Shown: positions 26,652-36,554, counted from the stretch's first letter. The stretch is DNA of 64,000 bases from CAVRUZ01 sp963724495 (GCA_963724495.1 CAVRUZ010000007.1:1-64000); one strand, 5' to 3'. Notes: generated by a model from the sequence alone, not told the origin. A program made the numbers and translations.

Positions 26652-27262
26652 CGCGACGGCCCGGTCATCAGGGCCATCGCCTCGGCCCGCGTGGCCGGGT
26701 CGCGAAGCTGTCCGCGTACCGCGGACGTGATCGTGCGCGACCCGCCCTTGCGCACGCCGCGCATCGTCATGCACAGGTGCTCCGCATCGACGACCACCAT
26801 CACGCCACGCGGCTCCAGCGCCTCCTCGAGGGAGTCGGCCAACTGCGTGGTGAGCCGCTCCTGCACCTGCGGGCGCTTGGCGAACACGTCCACCAGCCGG
26901 CCGAACTTCGACAGCCCGGTGATGCGGCCGTCGCGGTTGGGGATGTAGGCCACGTGGGCGACGCCGGTGAACGGCACCAGATGGTGCTCGCACATGCTCC
27001 AGAGCTCCAGGTCGCGCACGATCACCATCTCGTCGTGCCCGATGTCGAACGTCGTGGTGAGCACGTCCGAGGGCGACTCCCGCAGGCCGGAGAAGATCTC
27101 CGCGTAGGCACGTGCGACCCGTTCCGGCGTCTCGACCAGCCCGTCCCGTTCGGGATCCTCGCCCAGCGCCAGCAGGATCTCGCGCACGGCGGCGGCGATT
27201 CGCGGCTGGTCCACCTCGCCGGCCAGGGGTGCGTCGAGCAGCGAGTCAGCATCGGTTGTCAT
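26648..27262 (-). CDS. folE: GTP cyclohydrolase I (FolE type)
   Basis: A 204-residue enzyme that opens and rearranges GTP to dihydroneopterin triphosphate, the first step of folate synthesis. Zinc-binding Cys and His occur in ELWSMCEHHLVPFTGVAHVA, followed by GLSKFGRLVDVFAKRPQVQE and the second zinc Cys in DAEHLCMTMRGVRKGG. Residues ETPERVARAYAEIFSG are the family N-terminal signature. It is the first of the fol genes, 80 bp after ftsH on the same strand. Confidence 0.96.
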   Translation of the reverse strand: MTTDADSLLDAPLAGEVDQPRIAAAVREILLALGEDPERDGLVETPERVARAYAEIFSGLRESPSDVLTTTFDIGHDEMVIVRDLELWSMCEHHLVPFTGVAHVAYIPNRDGRITGLSKFGRLVDVFAKRPQVQERLTTQLADSLEEALEPRGVMVVVDAEHLCMTMRGVRKGGSRTITSAVRGQLRDPATRAEAMALMTGPSR

Positions 27263-27342
27263 TCACAGACCTTCCTGGCGCGTGCCGGGCGGGTCGGACC
27301 GGCTGCCGGGAGCGGGGGACGTGGCCCCGGCGGCCGGAGGGC

Positions 27343-29451
27343 TCAGTTACCGGCGGTCGGGCCGCCACCGGGCGGCATGGACGGCGGTGGCATGCCGCCG
27401 CCGGGTGGGCCCGGTGGCAGGGGGTTGTCGCCGGGGCCGCCCGCCGGTGGCGTCCCAGGCGATGGCGACGTCGGCGGCGGTGTCGGTCCCTGCTCGGGGA
27501 CGAGGGTGTCGCCGCCGGTCGGGAGCTCCGGCCGGGACCCGTTCGTGCTCGGGGGCGGAGTCACGGGTGGCAGCTCCGAGGGAACCCGTGAGGCCGAGCC
27601 GGTCCACGAACCGCGCAGCGGCTTCTTGACCAGCGCAGTGAAGATGTCGGCCACCTGCTCCTTGCCCAGCGTCTCCTTCTCGAGCAGCTCGGTCACGAGG
27701 TGGTCCAGCACGCGGCGGTTCTCGGTGAGGACGTCGAACGCCTCCTGGTGGGCGTTGTCGATCAGCGCGCGGACCTCCTCGTCGACGACACCCGCGACCT
27801 CCTCGGAGTAGTCGCGGCCGTGGCCGATGTCACGACCGACGAACGGCTCGCCGGAGCTCTGTCCGAGCTTGATCGCCCCGATCCGCTCGGTCATGCCGTA
27901 CTGCGTGACCATCGCGCGGGCCAGGCTCGTCGCCTTCTCGATGTCGTTGGCGGCGCCGGTGGTGGGGTCGTGGAACACCATTTCCTCGGCGGCTCGGCCA
28001 CCGAGCATGTAGGCCAGGTTGTCCAGCATCTCGCCGCGGGTGGTGGAGTACTTGTCCTCGTCGGGCAACACCATCGTGTAACCGAGAGCGCGTCCCCGCG
28101 GCAGGATCGTGACCTTGTGCACCGGGTCGGTCTTCGGCATCGCCGCTGCCACCAGAGCATGCCCGCCCTCGTGGTAGGCGGTGATGAGCTTCTCGTGGTC
28201 GGTCATCAGCCGCGTGCGCCGCTGCGGTCCGGCGATGACCCGGTCGATCGCCTCGTCGAGGGTCTCGGCGGTGAGCGTGCGCTGGTTGTTGCGCGCGGTG
28301 AGCAGGGCGGCCTCGTTGAGCACGTTGGCGAGGTCGGCACCGGTGAAGCCGGGGGTGCGGCGGGCGACGGCCTGCAGGTCGACGTCGCCGCCGATCGGCT
28401 TGCCGCGCGAGTGCACCTTGAGGATCTGCAGCCGGCCCTTGAGGTCGGGCGCGTCGACCGCGATCTGCCGGTCGAACCGGCCCGGTCGGAGCAGCGCCGG
28501 GTCGAGGATGTCGGGACGGTTGGTGGCCGCGATCAGGATCACCCCGCCGCGGACGTCGAAGCCGTCCATCTCGACCAGCAACTGGTTCAGGGTCTGCTCG
28601 CGTTCGTCGTGGCCGCCGCCCATACCGGCACCTCGGTGCCGGCCGACGGCGTCGATCTCGTCGATGAAGACGATCGCGGGCGCGTTCTCCTTGGCCTGGT
28701 TGAAGAGGTCGCGGACCCGGGACGCGCCGACACCCACGAACATCTCGACGAAGTCCGAACCGGAGATCGAGTAGAACGGAACCCCCGCCTCGCCGGCCAC
28801 GGCGCGGGCCAGCAGCGTCTTGCCCGTGCCCGGGTTGCCGTAGAGCAGGACGCCCTTGGGGATCTTGGCGCCGACCGCCTGGAACTTGGCCGGCTCCTGG
28901 AGGAACTCCTTGATCTCTCCGAGTTCCTCGATGGCCTCGTCGATGCCGGCGACGTCGGCGAACGTGGTCTTGGGCGTGTCCTTGGTGATGAGTTTCGCCT
29001 TGGACTTGCCGAACTGCATGACGCGGCCGCCGCCGCCCTGCACCTGGTTGATCAGGAAGAAGAACAGCAGTGCCAGCAGGATCAGCGGGATGAGCGAGCC
29101 CAGGATCGAGGAGAACCAGCTGGGCCGCGGGTTGACGATGTTGTAGCCGCCCGAGAGCTGATCGGCGTCGGACAGCTTCTGCAACGCCTGCTGGAGCTCG
29201 ATTCCCTGGCCCATTACCCAGGCGGCCTGCACCTTGGTGTCGTCGTTCATCGTGACCCGGATGACCTGGTCGACCCCACCGCGGAGCTCGGCGCTCTTGA
29301 TGTCACCTGCGTTGATGGCGGCGACGACCTTGGAGGTGTCCTCCGGCTTGTAGCCCCCGTTGCCGCGGAGCAGGTTGAAGCCGATCGTCGCGACCAGGAT
29401 GAGGATCACGATGATGGGCAGCGGCCCACGGAGCAGTCGCTTGATGTCCAT
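27343..29451 (-). CDS. ftsH: ATP-dependent zinc metalloprotease FtsH
   Basis: A 702-residue membrane-bound AAA+ protease that degrades misfolded membrane and some cytosolic proteins. Two membrane helices (LPIIVILILVATIGFNLL and LGSLIPLILLALLFFFLI) flank an extracytoplasmic domain. Walker A reads GNPGTGKT where GPPGTGKT is usual; Walker B is IVFIDEIDAVG; the second region of homology is ATNRPDILDPALLRPGRFDR. The zinc site is HEGGH in TAYHEGGHALV. The C-terminal 90 residues are Pro/Gly-rich and of low complexity, common in actinobacterial FtsH. ATG at 29449-29451 starts MDIKRLLRG. Confidence 0.95.
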   Translation of the reverse strand: MDIKRLLRGPLPIIVILILVATIGFNLLRGNGGYKPEDTSKVVAAINAGDIKSAELRGGVDQVIRVTMNDDTKVQAAWVMGQGIELQQALQKLSDADQLSGGYNIVNPRPSWFSSILGSLIPLILLALLFFFLINQVQGGGGRVMQFGKSKAKLITKDTPKTTFADVAGIDEAIEELGEIKEFLQEPAKFQAVGAKIPKGVLLYGNPGTGKTLLARAVAGEAGVPFYSISGSDFVEMFVGVGASRVRDLFNQAKENAPAIVFIDEIDAVGRHRGAGMGGGHDEREQTLNQLLVEMDGFDVRGGVILIAATNRPDILDPALLRPGRFDRQIAVDAPDLKGRLQILKVHSRGKPIGGDVDLQAVARRTPGFTGADLANVLNEAALLTARNNQRTLTAETLDEAIDRVIAGPQRRTRLMTDHEKLITAYHEGGHALVAAAMPKTDPVHKVTILPRGRALGYTMVLPDEDKYSTTRGEMLDNLAYMLGGRAAEEMVFHDPTTGAANDIEKATSLARAMVTQYGMTERIGAIKLGQSSGEPFVGRDIGHGRDYSEEVAGVVDEEVRALIDNAHQEAFDVLTENRRVLDHLVTELLEKETLGKEQVADIFTALVKKPLRGSWTGSASRVPSELPPVTPPPSTNGSRPELPTGGDTLVPEQGPTPPPTSPSPGTPPAGGPGDNPLPPGPPGGGMPPPSMPPGGGPTAGN

Positions 29452-29736
29452 AGTCCCTATATGTCCGGATCGCTCGCCGGCTGGCGGCAGGCGAAGCTCG
29501 AGTCGGCGCCCCACCAGGGGGTGGGCTCAGTATCCCGCCCCGCGTACCGCGCGTCATATCCGCCGGTTTCCCGGCACCGCTTGGTCTGCCTGCGGAGCCG
29601 AGATCTGCTCAGCCGCCGCCTGGGGAGAGGAGCACAGCCTACGCAAGAGCGGCACACCGGACGGCCTTCCGCCGGGCCCCGGCGCTCGCACCGGGTCAGG
29701 CGTCGTAGCGCTCCGGCCCGTCTGGGCGCCGGAAGG

Positions 29737-30288
29737 TCAGCTGTAGACGTGCGGAGCGAGCCGGGCGACCTCGCGCATGTTGCGGTAGCGCTCGTCGAAG
29801 TCGAGCCCGTAGCCCACGACGAACTCGTTGGGGATCTCGAAGCCCACGTACTTCACGTCGACCTTCATCATGGCGGCGTCCGGCTTGCGCAGGAGCGCCG
29901 CGATCGCGACCGACGCCGGTGCGCGGGACAGCAGGTTGTTCACCAGGTACGACAGCGTGAGGCCGGTGTCGATGATCTCGTCGACGATCAACACGTGCCG
30001 CCCGGTGATGTCGGTCTTGAGGTCCTTCAGGATCCGCACCACGCCTGAACTCTGGGTGCCGGAGCCGTAGGACGAGATCTCCACCCAGTCCATCTCCACG
30101 TGGCGGTCGAGCGAGCGGGCCAGGTCGGCCATCACCATCACCGCGCCCTTGAGGATGCCGATCAGCACGAGGTCCTTGCCCTCGTAGTCGCTCCGGATCT
30201 CGGCGGCCATCTCGGCCAGCCGGTCGGTGATCTGTCGTTCGGTGAACAGGACCTCGTCGAGGTCGGAGGCGACACTGTCGGCGTCCAC
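29737..30288 (-). CDS. hpt: Hypoxanthine(-guanine) phosphoribosyltransferase
   Basis: A 183-residue purine salvage enzyme that makes IMP or GMP from the base and PRPP. The PRPP-binding motif is HVLIVDEIIDTGLTLSYLV, the flexible loop contains EISSYGSGTQSSGVV, and VKYVGFEIPNEFVVGYGLDF holds the base-recognition residues. GTG at 30286-30288 gives VDADSVASDLDEVLFTERQI, the usual N-terminus. It follows tilS (147 bp gap holding an inverted-repeat element) and precedes ftsH, the standard order in this phylum. Confidence 0.95.
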   Translation of the reverse strand: MDADSVASDLDEVLFTERQITDRLAEMAAEIRSDYEGKDLVLIGILKGAVMVMADLARSLDRHVEMDWVEISSYGSGTQSSGVVRILKDLKTDITGRHVLIVDEIIDTGLTLSYLVNNLLSRAPASVAIAALLRKPDAAMMKVDVKYVGFEIPNEFVVGYGLDFDERYRNMREVARLAPHVYS

Positions 30289-30345
30289 GCGCCCAGCCTG
30301 CCACAGCGGGCGGGCAGCCTCGGCCGGACGTTGTGACGCCGTGAT

Positions 30346-30422
30346 CCCTGAAAAGTGGTGGCCAGTCGCAGTCACCGGCGGCTGACGACTCGCTGAGGTC
30401 GACTGGACGCCGGTTTTCAGGG
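30346..30422. repeat. 77-bp inverted-repeat element, copy 2
   Basis: Arms at 30346-30368 and 30400-30422 pair with 4 mismatches over 23 bp. The outer parts, CCCTGAAAAGTGG on the left and GTTTTCAGGG on the right, match the element at 9898-9973, whereas the centre differs. It lies in the gap between tilS and hpt, 13 bp past the tilS stop. The arm divergence suggests an older copy than the perfect one near 9.9 kb. Confidence 0.75.
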
Positions 30423-30435
30423 TCTGGGTGCCGGC

Positions 30436-31513
30436 TCAGCCGTGCTGGGTCCGCAGGACCGGACGTCCGGACGGGCCCCGGTCGCGGGATGCCCGCACGT
30501 CGCCGGGCAGCGCCAGCGGTCCCTGACCGTGCCAGTCGGTGGCGAGCGCGTCGACCGCGAGCACGTGCCTGCGAGTGAGGTCGTTGGCCGGACTGCCGTT
30601 GGCGATGAGCCAGGTGCGGAGGACCCGGGTCCGGACTGCCCGCGGGTGTGCGACGAGGCCCTCGACGTCGATTCCGCCCGCCCCGTCACGCACGGTCTCG
30701 GTCACGGCGGCGGCAAGGGCGTCGAGCGCGTCGGCGTCGTCGCGCAGCAGCGCGGCCGACCGGGCGAGTGCCTCGGCGACTCCCGGGCCCAGTTCCTGCT
30801 CCAGCACTGGGAGCACCCGCTGGCGCACCCGGGTCCGCGTGAAAGCCGCGTCGGCATTGTGCGGATCGGCCCAGTAGTCCAATCCGGCGGCGTCACAGGC
30901 AGCCACGGTCGCGGAGCGGGGCAGGTCGAGGAGCGGCCGGGCGAAGGTCACAGCGCTGGCTGATGCACCCGACGCCGGCGCTCCGCCCTGGTCGTGCTCG
31001 GAATCACCCTCGAAGGAGTGCCTCCGCTCCTGCATGCCGGCTAGCGACCGCGCACCGGAACCGCGGGCCAGCCCCAGGAGGACCGTCTCGGCCTGGTCGT
31101 CTCGTGTGTGGCGCGAGAAGTACGAGCCGGGCACCCGACTCCCGTGCCGCCGCTGTGAGGGCCGAGTAGCGGGCACTCCGGGCTGCCGCCTCGGGTCCGC
31201 CCGCAGCGCCCACGTGCACGACGCGTATCGACACGGGTTGGAGCCCGATGCCTGTCAGTCGTCGGGCCAGTGCCGCCGCCCGCTCCGCCGATCCGGGCTG
31301 GAGACCGTGGTCCACGGTCACCGCTCCGGCGGTCACGCCGGCCCGGGCGCCCTCAACGGCGAGCGCACTGGCGAGGGCTAGCGAGTCGGCGCCACCCGAG
31401 CAGGCGGCCAGTACGACGTCGCCGGGTTCGGCGAGCTCGGCCAGCGTGGCCCGAACCGCACTCCGGACCGCGGCGGTCGCGGGATCCAGCCGGGGCCGGG
31501 GTGCCTGAGCCAC
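30436..31513 (-). CDS. tilS: tRNA(Ile)-lysidine synthase, frameshifted
   Basis: TilS lysidinylates C34 of the minor tRNA-Ile so that it reads AUA; it is generally essential. The first frame shows the PP-loop VVLAACSGGADSLALASALA and VTVDHGLQPGSAER, then ARYSALTAAARESGARLVLL. At about 31110 the frame changes; the second continues HTRDDQAETVLLGLARGSGA, LDYWADPHNADAAFTRTRVR and RVLPVLEQELGPGV. The clean join inside the conserved H-T-x-D-D-Q segment argues for a sequence indel and not a dead gene. GTG at 31511-31513 is the preferred start. Length about 359 codons. Confidence 0.85.
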
Positions 31514-31521
31514 CGCAGATG

Positions 31522-32659
31522 TCAGCCGGCGGCCGGTTCGGTGATGGCGCCCGACGTCTGCTCCGTGCACCCGGGCCAGCCAGGTCTCCGGTGCGGTGAT
31601 CTCGGCAAGGGTGGGCAGCGACTCCGGACCGGACCAGACCTGGTTCAGGCCCTCGATGCCCACGGCGGCGATCACCGCCCGGACGAAGGCGGCGCCCTCG
31701 GTGTACTGCCGCAGCTTCGCGTCGAGTCCGAGCAGGCGCCGTACCAACGCATCCGCCGGCGAGGCCCCCACCGAGCGGCGGTGGTCGAAGCGCGATCGGA
31801 TGAGCGCCAGCGACTCGATCGTGTCCTCGCCCGCGAGGTCCATCACCACGTCGGCGTGGCCCTCCAGGAGCGACATCACCGCGGTGATCTCCTCGAGCAA
31901 CGCCCGCTGGCCCGGGGTCTGCAGCAGTTCGATGAGGCTCGGTGGCTTCTCGCCCTGCTGGCCCTTGAGGGTCTGGACCGCGTCGGCGATGCCGTCCTTG
32001 AGCCGGCCGGCGAGGACGAGCGGATCGAGGTCCTCACTCGAGAGCAGGACGTCGAGCCTGGAGCGCAGGTGTCCGGCAAGCCAGGGCACGGCGGTGAACT
32101 GCAGCCGGTGCGTCTGCTCGTGCAGCGCCACCCAGAGGCGGAAGTCGGCCGGCGGCAGGCGGAGTTCCCGTTCCACCGCGACGATGTTCGGCGCCACCAG
32201 CAGCAGCCGGCCGGCCGAGCCGTCGGTCTTCTGGTGATACGGGTCGTACTGCCCCAGGACCTTCGAGGACAGGAAGGCGAGCAGGGCGCCGAGCTCGAAG
32301 CCGGTCACCTGCGCGCCGACCCGTCCGAGGATGTTCGAGACGTCGTGACGGGCGGCCATGCGCTCGAACAAGGGCTTGAGCAGGTCGGCGAACATGGCCG
32401 CGTTGGCCTGCACCCACCCGTGCCGGTCGACCACGAGCACCGACGACTGCAGGTCGCCGGCGGGTGTGAGCCCGGAGGCGTCCTGGACGAGCCCCAACGC
32501 CCGCGAGGCGTCGGTCCGCAGGTCACTCACCGCGGCAGCGATCTCGCCGCGGGTGGCGTGCGGTCCTGGCCGCAGCAAGGTCCGGGCGGTGGACACCGCG
32601 GTCGCGAAATCGATCATCTCGCCCTGGTGCCCGCGCTGGGGTCCGGCTTCGTCGGCCAT
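31522..32659 (-). CDS. Zinc-dependent metalloprotease-like protein (DUF2342 family)
   Basis: A protein of about 375 residues of the actinobacterial family PF10103, annotated in homologues as a putative hydrolase or as associated with F420 biosynthesis. It begins MADEAGPQRGHQGEMIDFAT. The zinc signature is HEQTH in FRLWVALHEQTHRLQFTAVP, with EGHADVVMD later providing a probable third ligand. The function is unknown. As written, its frame runs on without a stop into TilS; a one-base shift in the last 20 codons would restore an ending (AITEPAAG, stop at 31522-31524) 8 bp before the TilS GTG. The position between dacB and tilS is conserved in the phylum. Confidence 0.8.
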
Positions 32660-32744
32660 CTCGTCTCCCTCTGACTCATGGCATCCCTGCGCCGGCACGG
32701 TGTTGAAGAGACATCGGCTCGTTGCAGGGACATCAGCCTGGAAG

Positions 32745-34200
32745 CTACCCGCCACCACCTGCCGCCCGCTGCCGACAACCGCACGACGTGAGCAGCGCGG
32801 TCACCCGCTCCTCGTACGGACGAGCGTCGGCACTGAGCTTGTCGGCGAGGAAGGCGTAGGCGAGGACGGCGCCGTCGGCGGTCTGGGCGATGCCGACGAG
32901 CGCGGAGACGAAGTTGAGCGTGCCGGTCTTGCCGCGAACGAGTCCCGCACCCTCGGTACCGACCACGTGGAACCGGTTCCGCAGGGTTCCGGAGACGCCG
33001 GCGACCGGCAGGCCGGACAACGTCGCCGCCAGTTCGGGGTGGCTGGGCGACATCGCCGTCGCGACCAGCCTGGCCAGCAGCAGCGGCGGGATGCGATTGG
33101 CCGGACTCAGTCCGCTCCCGTCGTAGAGCTTCAGCCCGGCCAGATCCAGCCCGAGGGCGGACAGGTTCGCCTTCGTCGCCGTCACGCCGCCGGTGAACGT
33201 CGCCGGCTGGTTCCGGCCGACGGCGGTCTGGCGCAGCAGCATCTCGGCAGCGTCGTTGTCCGATGTGAGCAAGACGTGTTCGGCGATGCGATCGAGAGGC
33301 GGCGAGACGACCGCGGCGATCGCGGCCCTGCCGGTGGGCGCCTTGGCCCGCTCGGATCTGCCGGTCACCGTGACCCTGTTCTTCCGCAGACCGGCGGCGA
33401 AGAGGTCAGCCGCGTGGACGGCCGGGCTGGACACCCGGAGGTCGCCCGTGACTGCTTTCCTGCCCTGGTCGACGGTGAGAGCGCTGACCCTGCTCACTTC
33501 GCCCGTGCTGATGTAGTTCTGGCGCCAGTGCGTCGAGACACCAGGCCCGAACAGCCTGTCGTCGAAGCGCACGCGCACCTTGGTGACGCCACGTTCGCGC
33601 AGTGCGGTCGCGGTGCGGCGGGCCAGGTCGTCGATGGTCGCGATTCCAGCAGCGGTGCGCTTCGAGATGTCCTTGTCGGCGACATCGGCTCGCGACGGCC
33701 TTGCGGCTCGACAGGAGTGGGTCGCCGCCTCCGCGCAACACGATCGTGTGGGTCGCGCTCGACCCGCTCGAGGCGTCGGCGTCGTAGACCGAGGTGGTGA
33801 ACCGGTACCCCGGCCCCAGTTGCCGCAGTGCGGCCGCGGTGGTCAGCAGCTTCGTGGCGGAGGCCGGGACGTAGCTCTTGCCGCCGGCATGGCTGTACAG
33901 CGTCCTGCCGCCGGAGGAGGCGACGACCACACCGACACGAGGCTTCAGCGCTTTGGCCCGGACCCATTTCCCTACCGTCTTCGCGAGGCCGGTCGTGGTG
34001 GGCAGGTCCGGTCGGGCCGGCAGCGCGGCGAGAGCCATCCCCGCTGGTGCCCGGTCGCGCGCCGCCGGAAAGGCCGGTCGCGTGGCCGTCGACGGGGTGG
34101 GGTTGTCAGGGGTTGGGGACGGGGCTGCCGTCGCCTCTGGCGCCGCAAGCGCGAGCGCGAGAATGCCGACCGCCACAAGACCGTGCCCGCGACGCGTCAC
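32745..34200 (-). CDS. dacB: D-alanyl-D-alanine carboxypeptidase/endopeptidase (PBP4 type, S13), frameshifted
   Basis: A penicillin-binding protein trimming peptidoglycan outside the membrane. GTG at 34198-34200 gives a signal peptide (VAVGILALALAAPEATA). The nucleophile is in VPASATKLLTTAAAL (SxxK). Near 33695 the frame changes from SSRKAVAS to RADVADKDISKRTAAGI. The second frame carries the large S13 insert, then SDN in VLLTSDNDAAEMLLRQ and KTG in LVRGKTGTLNFVSALV. All three active-site motifs are present, so a single indel, probably a sequence error, is the only defect. It diverges from ppa. Confidence 0.88.
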
Positions 34201-34302
34201 CCGGCGTAGGTTACGTGCCGCCGATGCCCGCGCTGCTCCCCGAAGAGCCTGACTACCCTTCACCGCAGGCAGCGGCTCTCGGTTCTCGAAGAGGGGTGAC
34301 AC

Positions 34303-34791
34303 GTGCACTTCGACGTGACGGTGGAGATTCCCAAGGGACAGCGCAACAAGTACGAGGTCGACCATGAGACCGGCCGGATCCGCCTCGACCGAACCCTGTT
34401 CACGGCCACCCAGTACCCCGCCGACTACGGATTCATCGAGGACACCCTGGGCCAGGACGGCGATCCGCTCGATGCCCTGGTGCTGCTGAGCGAGCCGACC
34501 TTTCCGGGCTGCCTGATCCTCTGCCGGGCCATCGGGATGTTCCGGATGACCGACGAGAAGGGACCAGACGACAAGGTGATCTGCGTGCCTGCACACGATC
34601 CTCGCTGGCAGCGGATGACCGACATCGACGACCTGCAGAGCTTCGACCAGCTCGAGATCGAGCACTTCTTCACCGTGTACAAGGACCTCGAGCCGGGGAA
34701 ATCGGTCGAGGGCGCGAAGTTCGTCGGGCGCGCCGAGGCCGAGGCCGAGATCGACGCCTCACGGGCGAGAGGTCGCGCGGCCGGGCACTGA
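34303..34791 (+). CDS. ppa: Inorganic pyrophosphatase
   Basis: A 162-residue soluble family-I pyrophosphatase that hydrolyses PPi to drive biosynthesis. GTG at 34303 is preceded by GAGGGG. Signature residues are in TLFTATQYPADYGFIEDTLG and the metal site DGDPLDALVLL. The later segment DDKVICVPAHDPRW and the helix DQLEIEHFFTVYKDLEPGK are typical. It is divergent from dacB with about 100 bp between, the usual arrangement in actinobacteria. Confidence 0.96.
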   Translation: MHFDVTVEIPKGQRNKYEVDHETGRIRLDRTLFTATQYPADYGFIEDTLGQDGDPLDALVLLSEPTFPGCLILCRAIGMFRMTDEKGPDDKVICVPAHDPRWQRMTDIDDLQSFDQLEIEHFFTVYKDLEPGKSVEGAKFVGRAEAEAEIDASRARGRAAGH

Positions 34792-34854
34792 CGTCCCGAG
34801 GCCAGCACTGACGGGGTAGAGCAGATCCGTCAGCCGGTCGATCCGGTCCGCAGG

Positions 34855-36531
34855 TCAGCTGAGGTCAGCGCCGACTCCGGGCGGTGCACGCCGCGCGGTC
34901 TGATAGCCCAGTGCATCGGCGACACCCAGGTAGTCGGCCATCAGCCACAGCGTCGCGAGCCACATCTCCGTGCCTTGCAAGGATGGAGTGTTCCGGACGC
35001 CGTCGGGGGCGAACGGGAAGCCCTGACCGTCGACCCAGAGTCCGAGGACGTGGGTCATCTGCGCCGCCACCCACTGCCGGCCCTGTGCGCGTCCGAAGTC
35101 GGTGTCCTTGGCAGCCAGCCAGAGCGGGTGCACCACATCGAGCACGTTGCAGGCCGTGTAGTGAGCGCCGGTGAAGAATCGACGGTCGTCCGCGTGCGCG
35201 AGGATCGTGCGAACCGCTTCCTCGGGCTCGGGCAGCGGAATGCCGAACTGGGCATAGGTTCCGCGGGTCAGCCGGTAGAAGCCGTTGACGATCTGCCAGC
35301 GACCGTTCTCTGGATCGGCCGTACCCCACATGCCGGTCGAGCGGTCGACCCGCGTGCCCAGCCAGCCGAACAGCGTGGTGCCGTTCCGCAGTTCACCGAA
35401 GTCGGCGACGTTGTGGAACAAGGCCGTCCCCAGTCCGTCGATCGTGTTGCCGCAGCTCCAGGCCTGGCGTTCCCACGGGAGCTCGTCCAGGCGGCGATCG
35501 AGCTCAGCTGGGTCGATGTCGGAGAACGCCCTTACCGGATAGCGGAAACCCGAACCCAGCAGCTTGAGTGCGTAACCCACGCAGAGCAGGTGATACGTCG
35601 CGGGCCCATGGAACAGATCCACGTCGCCTCGCGGTCCGCCGCCGTCAGCAAGGTCGGCCTCGGGAGTCAACCCGGTCTCAGGTTGCTGATACTGCTGAAG
35701 TCGCCCGACGAGATCGTCGACGCCGTGCTGGTCGGGCGCACGCTTCAGCAGCAGGTCGGCAAGTTCCACCGCGTCACACCACGCCCGGACATTCGCAGCG
35801 GCTCCAGGAGTGTCCACGAACCGCTGGCCGTCGTAGCAGCGGGCGAGCACGTCTGGCAGTTGCGTCCTTGCCTTGTTGGCGAAAGTGGTAAGCGTTGCGC
35901 GCAGCTCGTCGGCTGCGGGAACGGGAGACGAGGCCGGGCGCTGTGCCCGACGGTCGCGGATGAGGCGGGCAGGGTTGCCGGCGACCACGGCCCACTCGTC
36001 GACATCCTTGGTCACCACTGAGCCCGCGCCGATCACCGCGTGGCTGCCGATGCGAACCCCGTCGAGGACGGTGGCCGACGAACCGATCCACACGTCGTCA
36101 CCGATGGTGATTCCTTTGCTCGTGATGGGTTGCTGAAAGACGTAGCGGTCCGCGCCGATCGAGTGGTTGAAGCCGAGCAGGCTGGCGTGTGCGCCGACCC
36201 GGACCGCGTTTCCCATCGACACCGGCCCGCGGACGATCGTGTAGGGGTTGACCGTGCAGTCGTCACCCATCTCCACCTTGCCGGTGACGTACGTGTAGGC
36301 AGCGAAGTAGCTTCGTTCACCCATCCGCAGGGGCGAGGCGAACATGGCGGACGTCTCGTCCACGTAGGCGGTCTCACCGAACTGCGCGTCGATCCGATCA
36401 GCCAACGCGCGCTGATGATTCTGCTGCCGGGTGCGGGTCGCCTCGTCGGCGTTGCGGTGGTACTCCCAGGACAGGTACCCGAACCGCTGCTGCACAGGAT
36501 CGGGCGGCCCATCGCTCTCGAGCTCAGTCAC
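34855..36531 (-). CDS. Hexapeptide acyltransferase fused to a terpenoid-cyclase-like toroid domain
   Basis: A 558-residue two-domain protein. Residues 45-195 form a left-handed beta-helix (YVTGKVEMGDDCTVNPYTIV, GAHASLLGFNHSIGADRYVF, GITIGDDVWIGSSATVLDGV, SHAVIGAGSVVTKDV, VVAGNPARLIRDR), the signature of LbH acyltransferases, with H of FNHS as the likely catalytic base. Residues 215-550 are helical with WSCGNTIDGLGTALFHNVAD, LLCVGYALKLLG and HYTACNVLDVVHPLWLAAKD, a pattern resembling alpha/alpha-toroids of terpenoid cyclases or glycan-processing enzymes. No signal peptide. The acceptor is unknown; glycan O-acylation is one inference. Confidence 0.7.
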   Translation of the reverse strand: MTELESDGPPDPVQQRFGYLSWEYHRNADEATRTRQQNHQRALADRIDAQFGETAYVDETSAMFASPLRMGERSYFAAYTYVTGKVEMGDDCTVNPYTIVRGPVSMGNAVRVGAHASLLGFNHSIGADRYVFQQPITSKGITIGDDVWIGSSATVLDGVRIGSHAVIGAGSVVTKDVDEWAVVAGNPARLIRDRRAQRPASSPVPAADELRATLTTFANKARTQLPDVLARCYDGQRFVDTPGAAANVRAWCDAVELADLLLKRAPDQHGVDDLVGRLQQYQQPETGLTPEADLADGGGPRGDVDLFHGPATYHLLCVGYALKLLGSGFRYPVRAFSDIDPAELDRRLDELPWERQAWSCGNTIDGLGTALFHNVADFGELRNGTTLFGWLGTRVDRSTGMWGTADPENGRWQIVNGFYRLTRGTYAQFGIPLPEPEEAVRTILAHADDRRFFTGAHYTACNVLDVVHPLWLAAKDTDFGRAQGRQWVAAQMTHVLGLWVDGQGFPFAPDGVRNTPSLQGTEMWLATLWLMADYLGVADALGYQTARRAPPGVGADLS

Positions 36532-36554
36532 CAGCCCAGACTATGGGAAACCGC

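Noticed and set aside
27700..30048. A 782-codon plus-strand frame opposite ftsH and hpt
   Set aside because: It is complementary to clear, motif-bearing ftsH and hpt genes and has no recognisable domain; long antisense frames are expected at this GC content.
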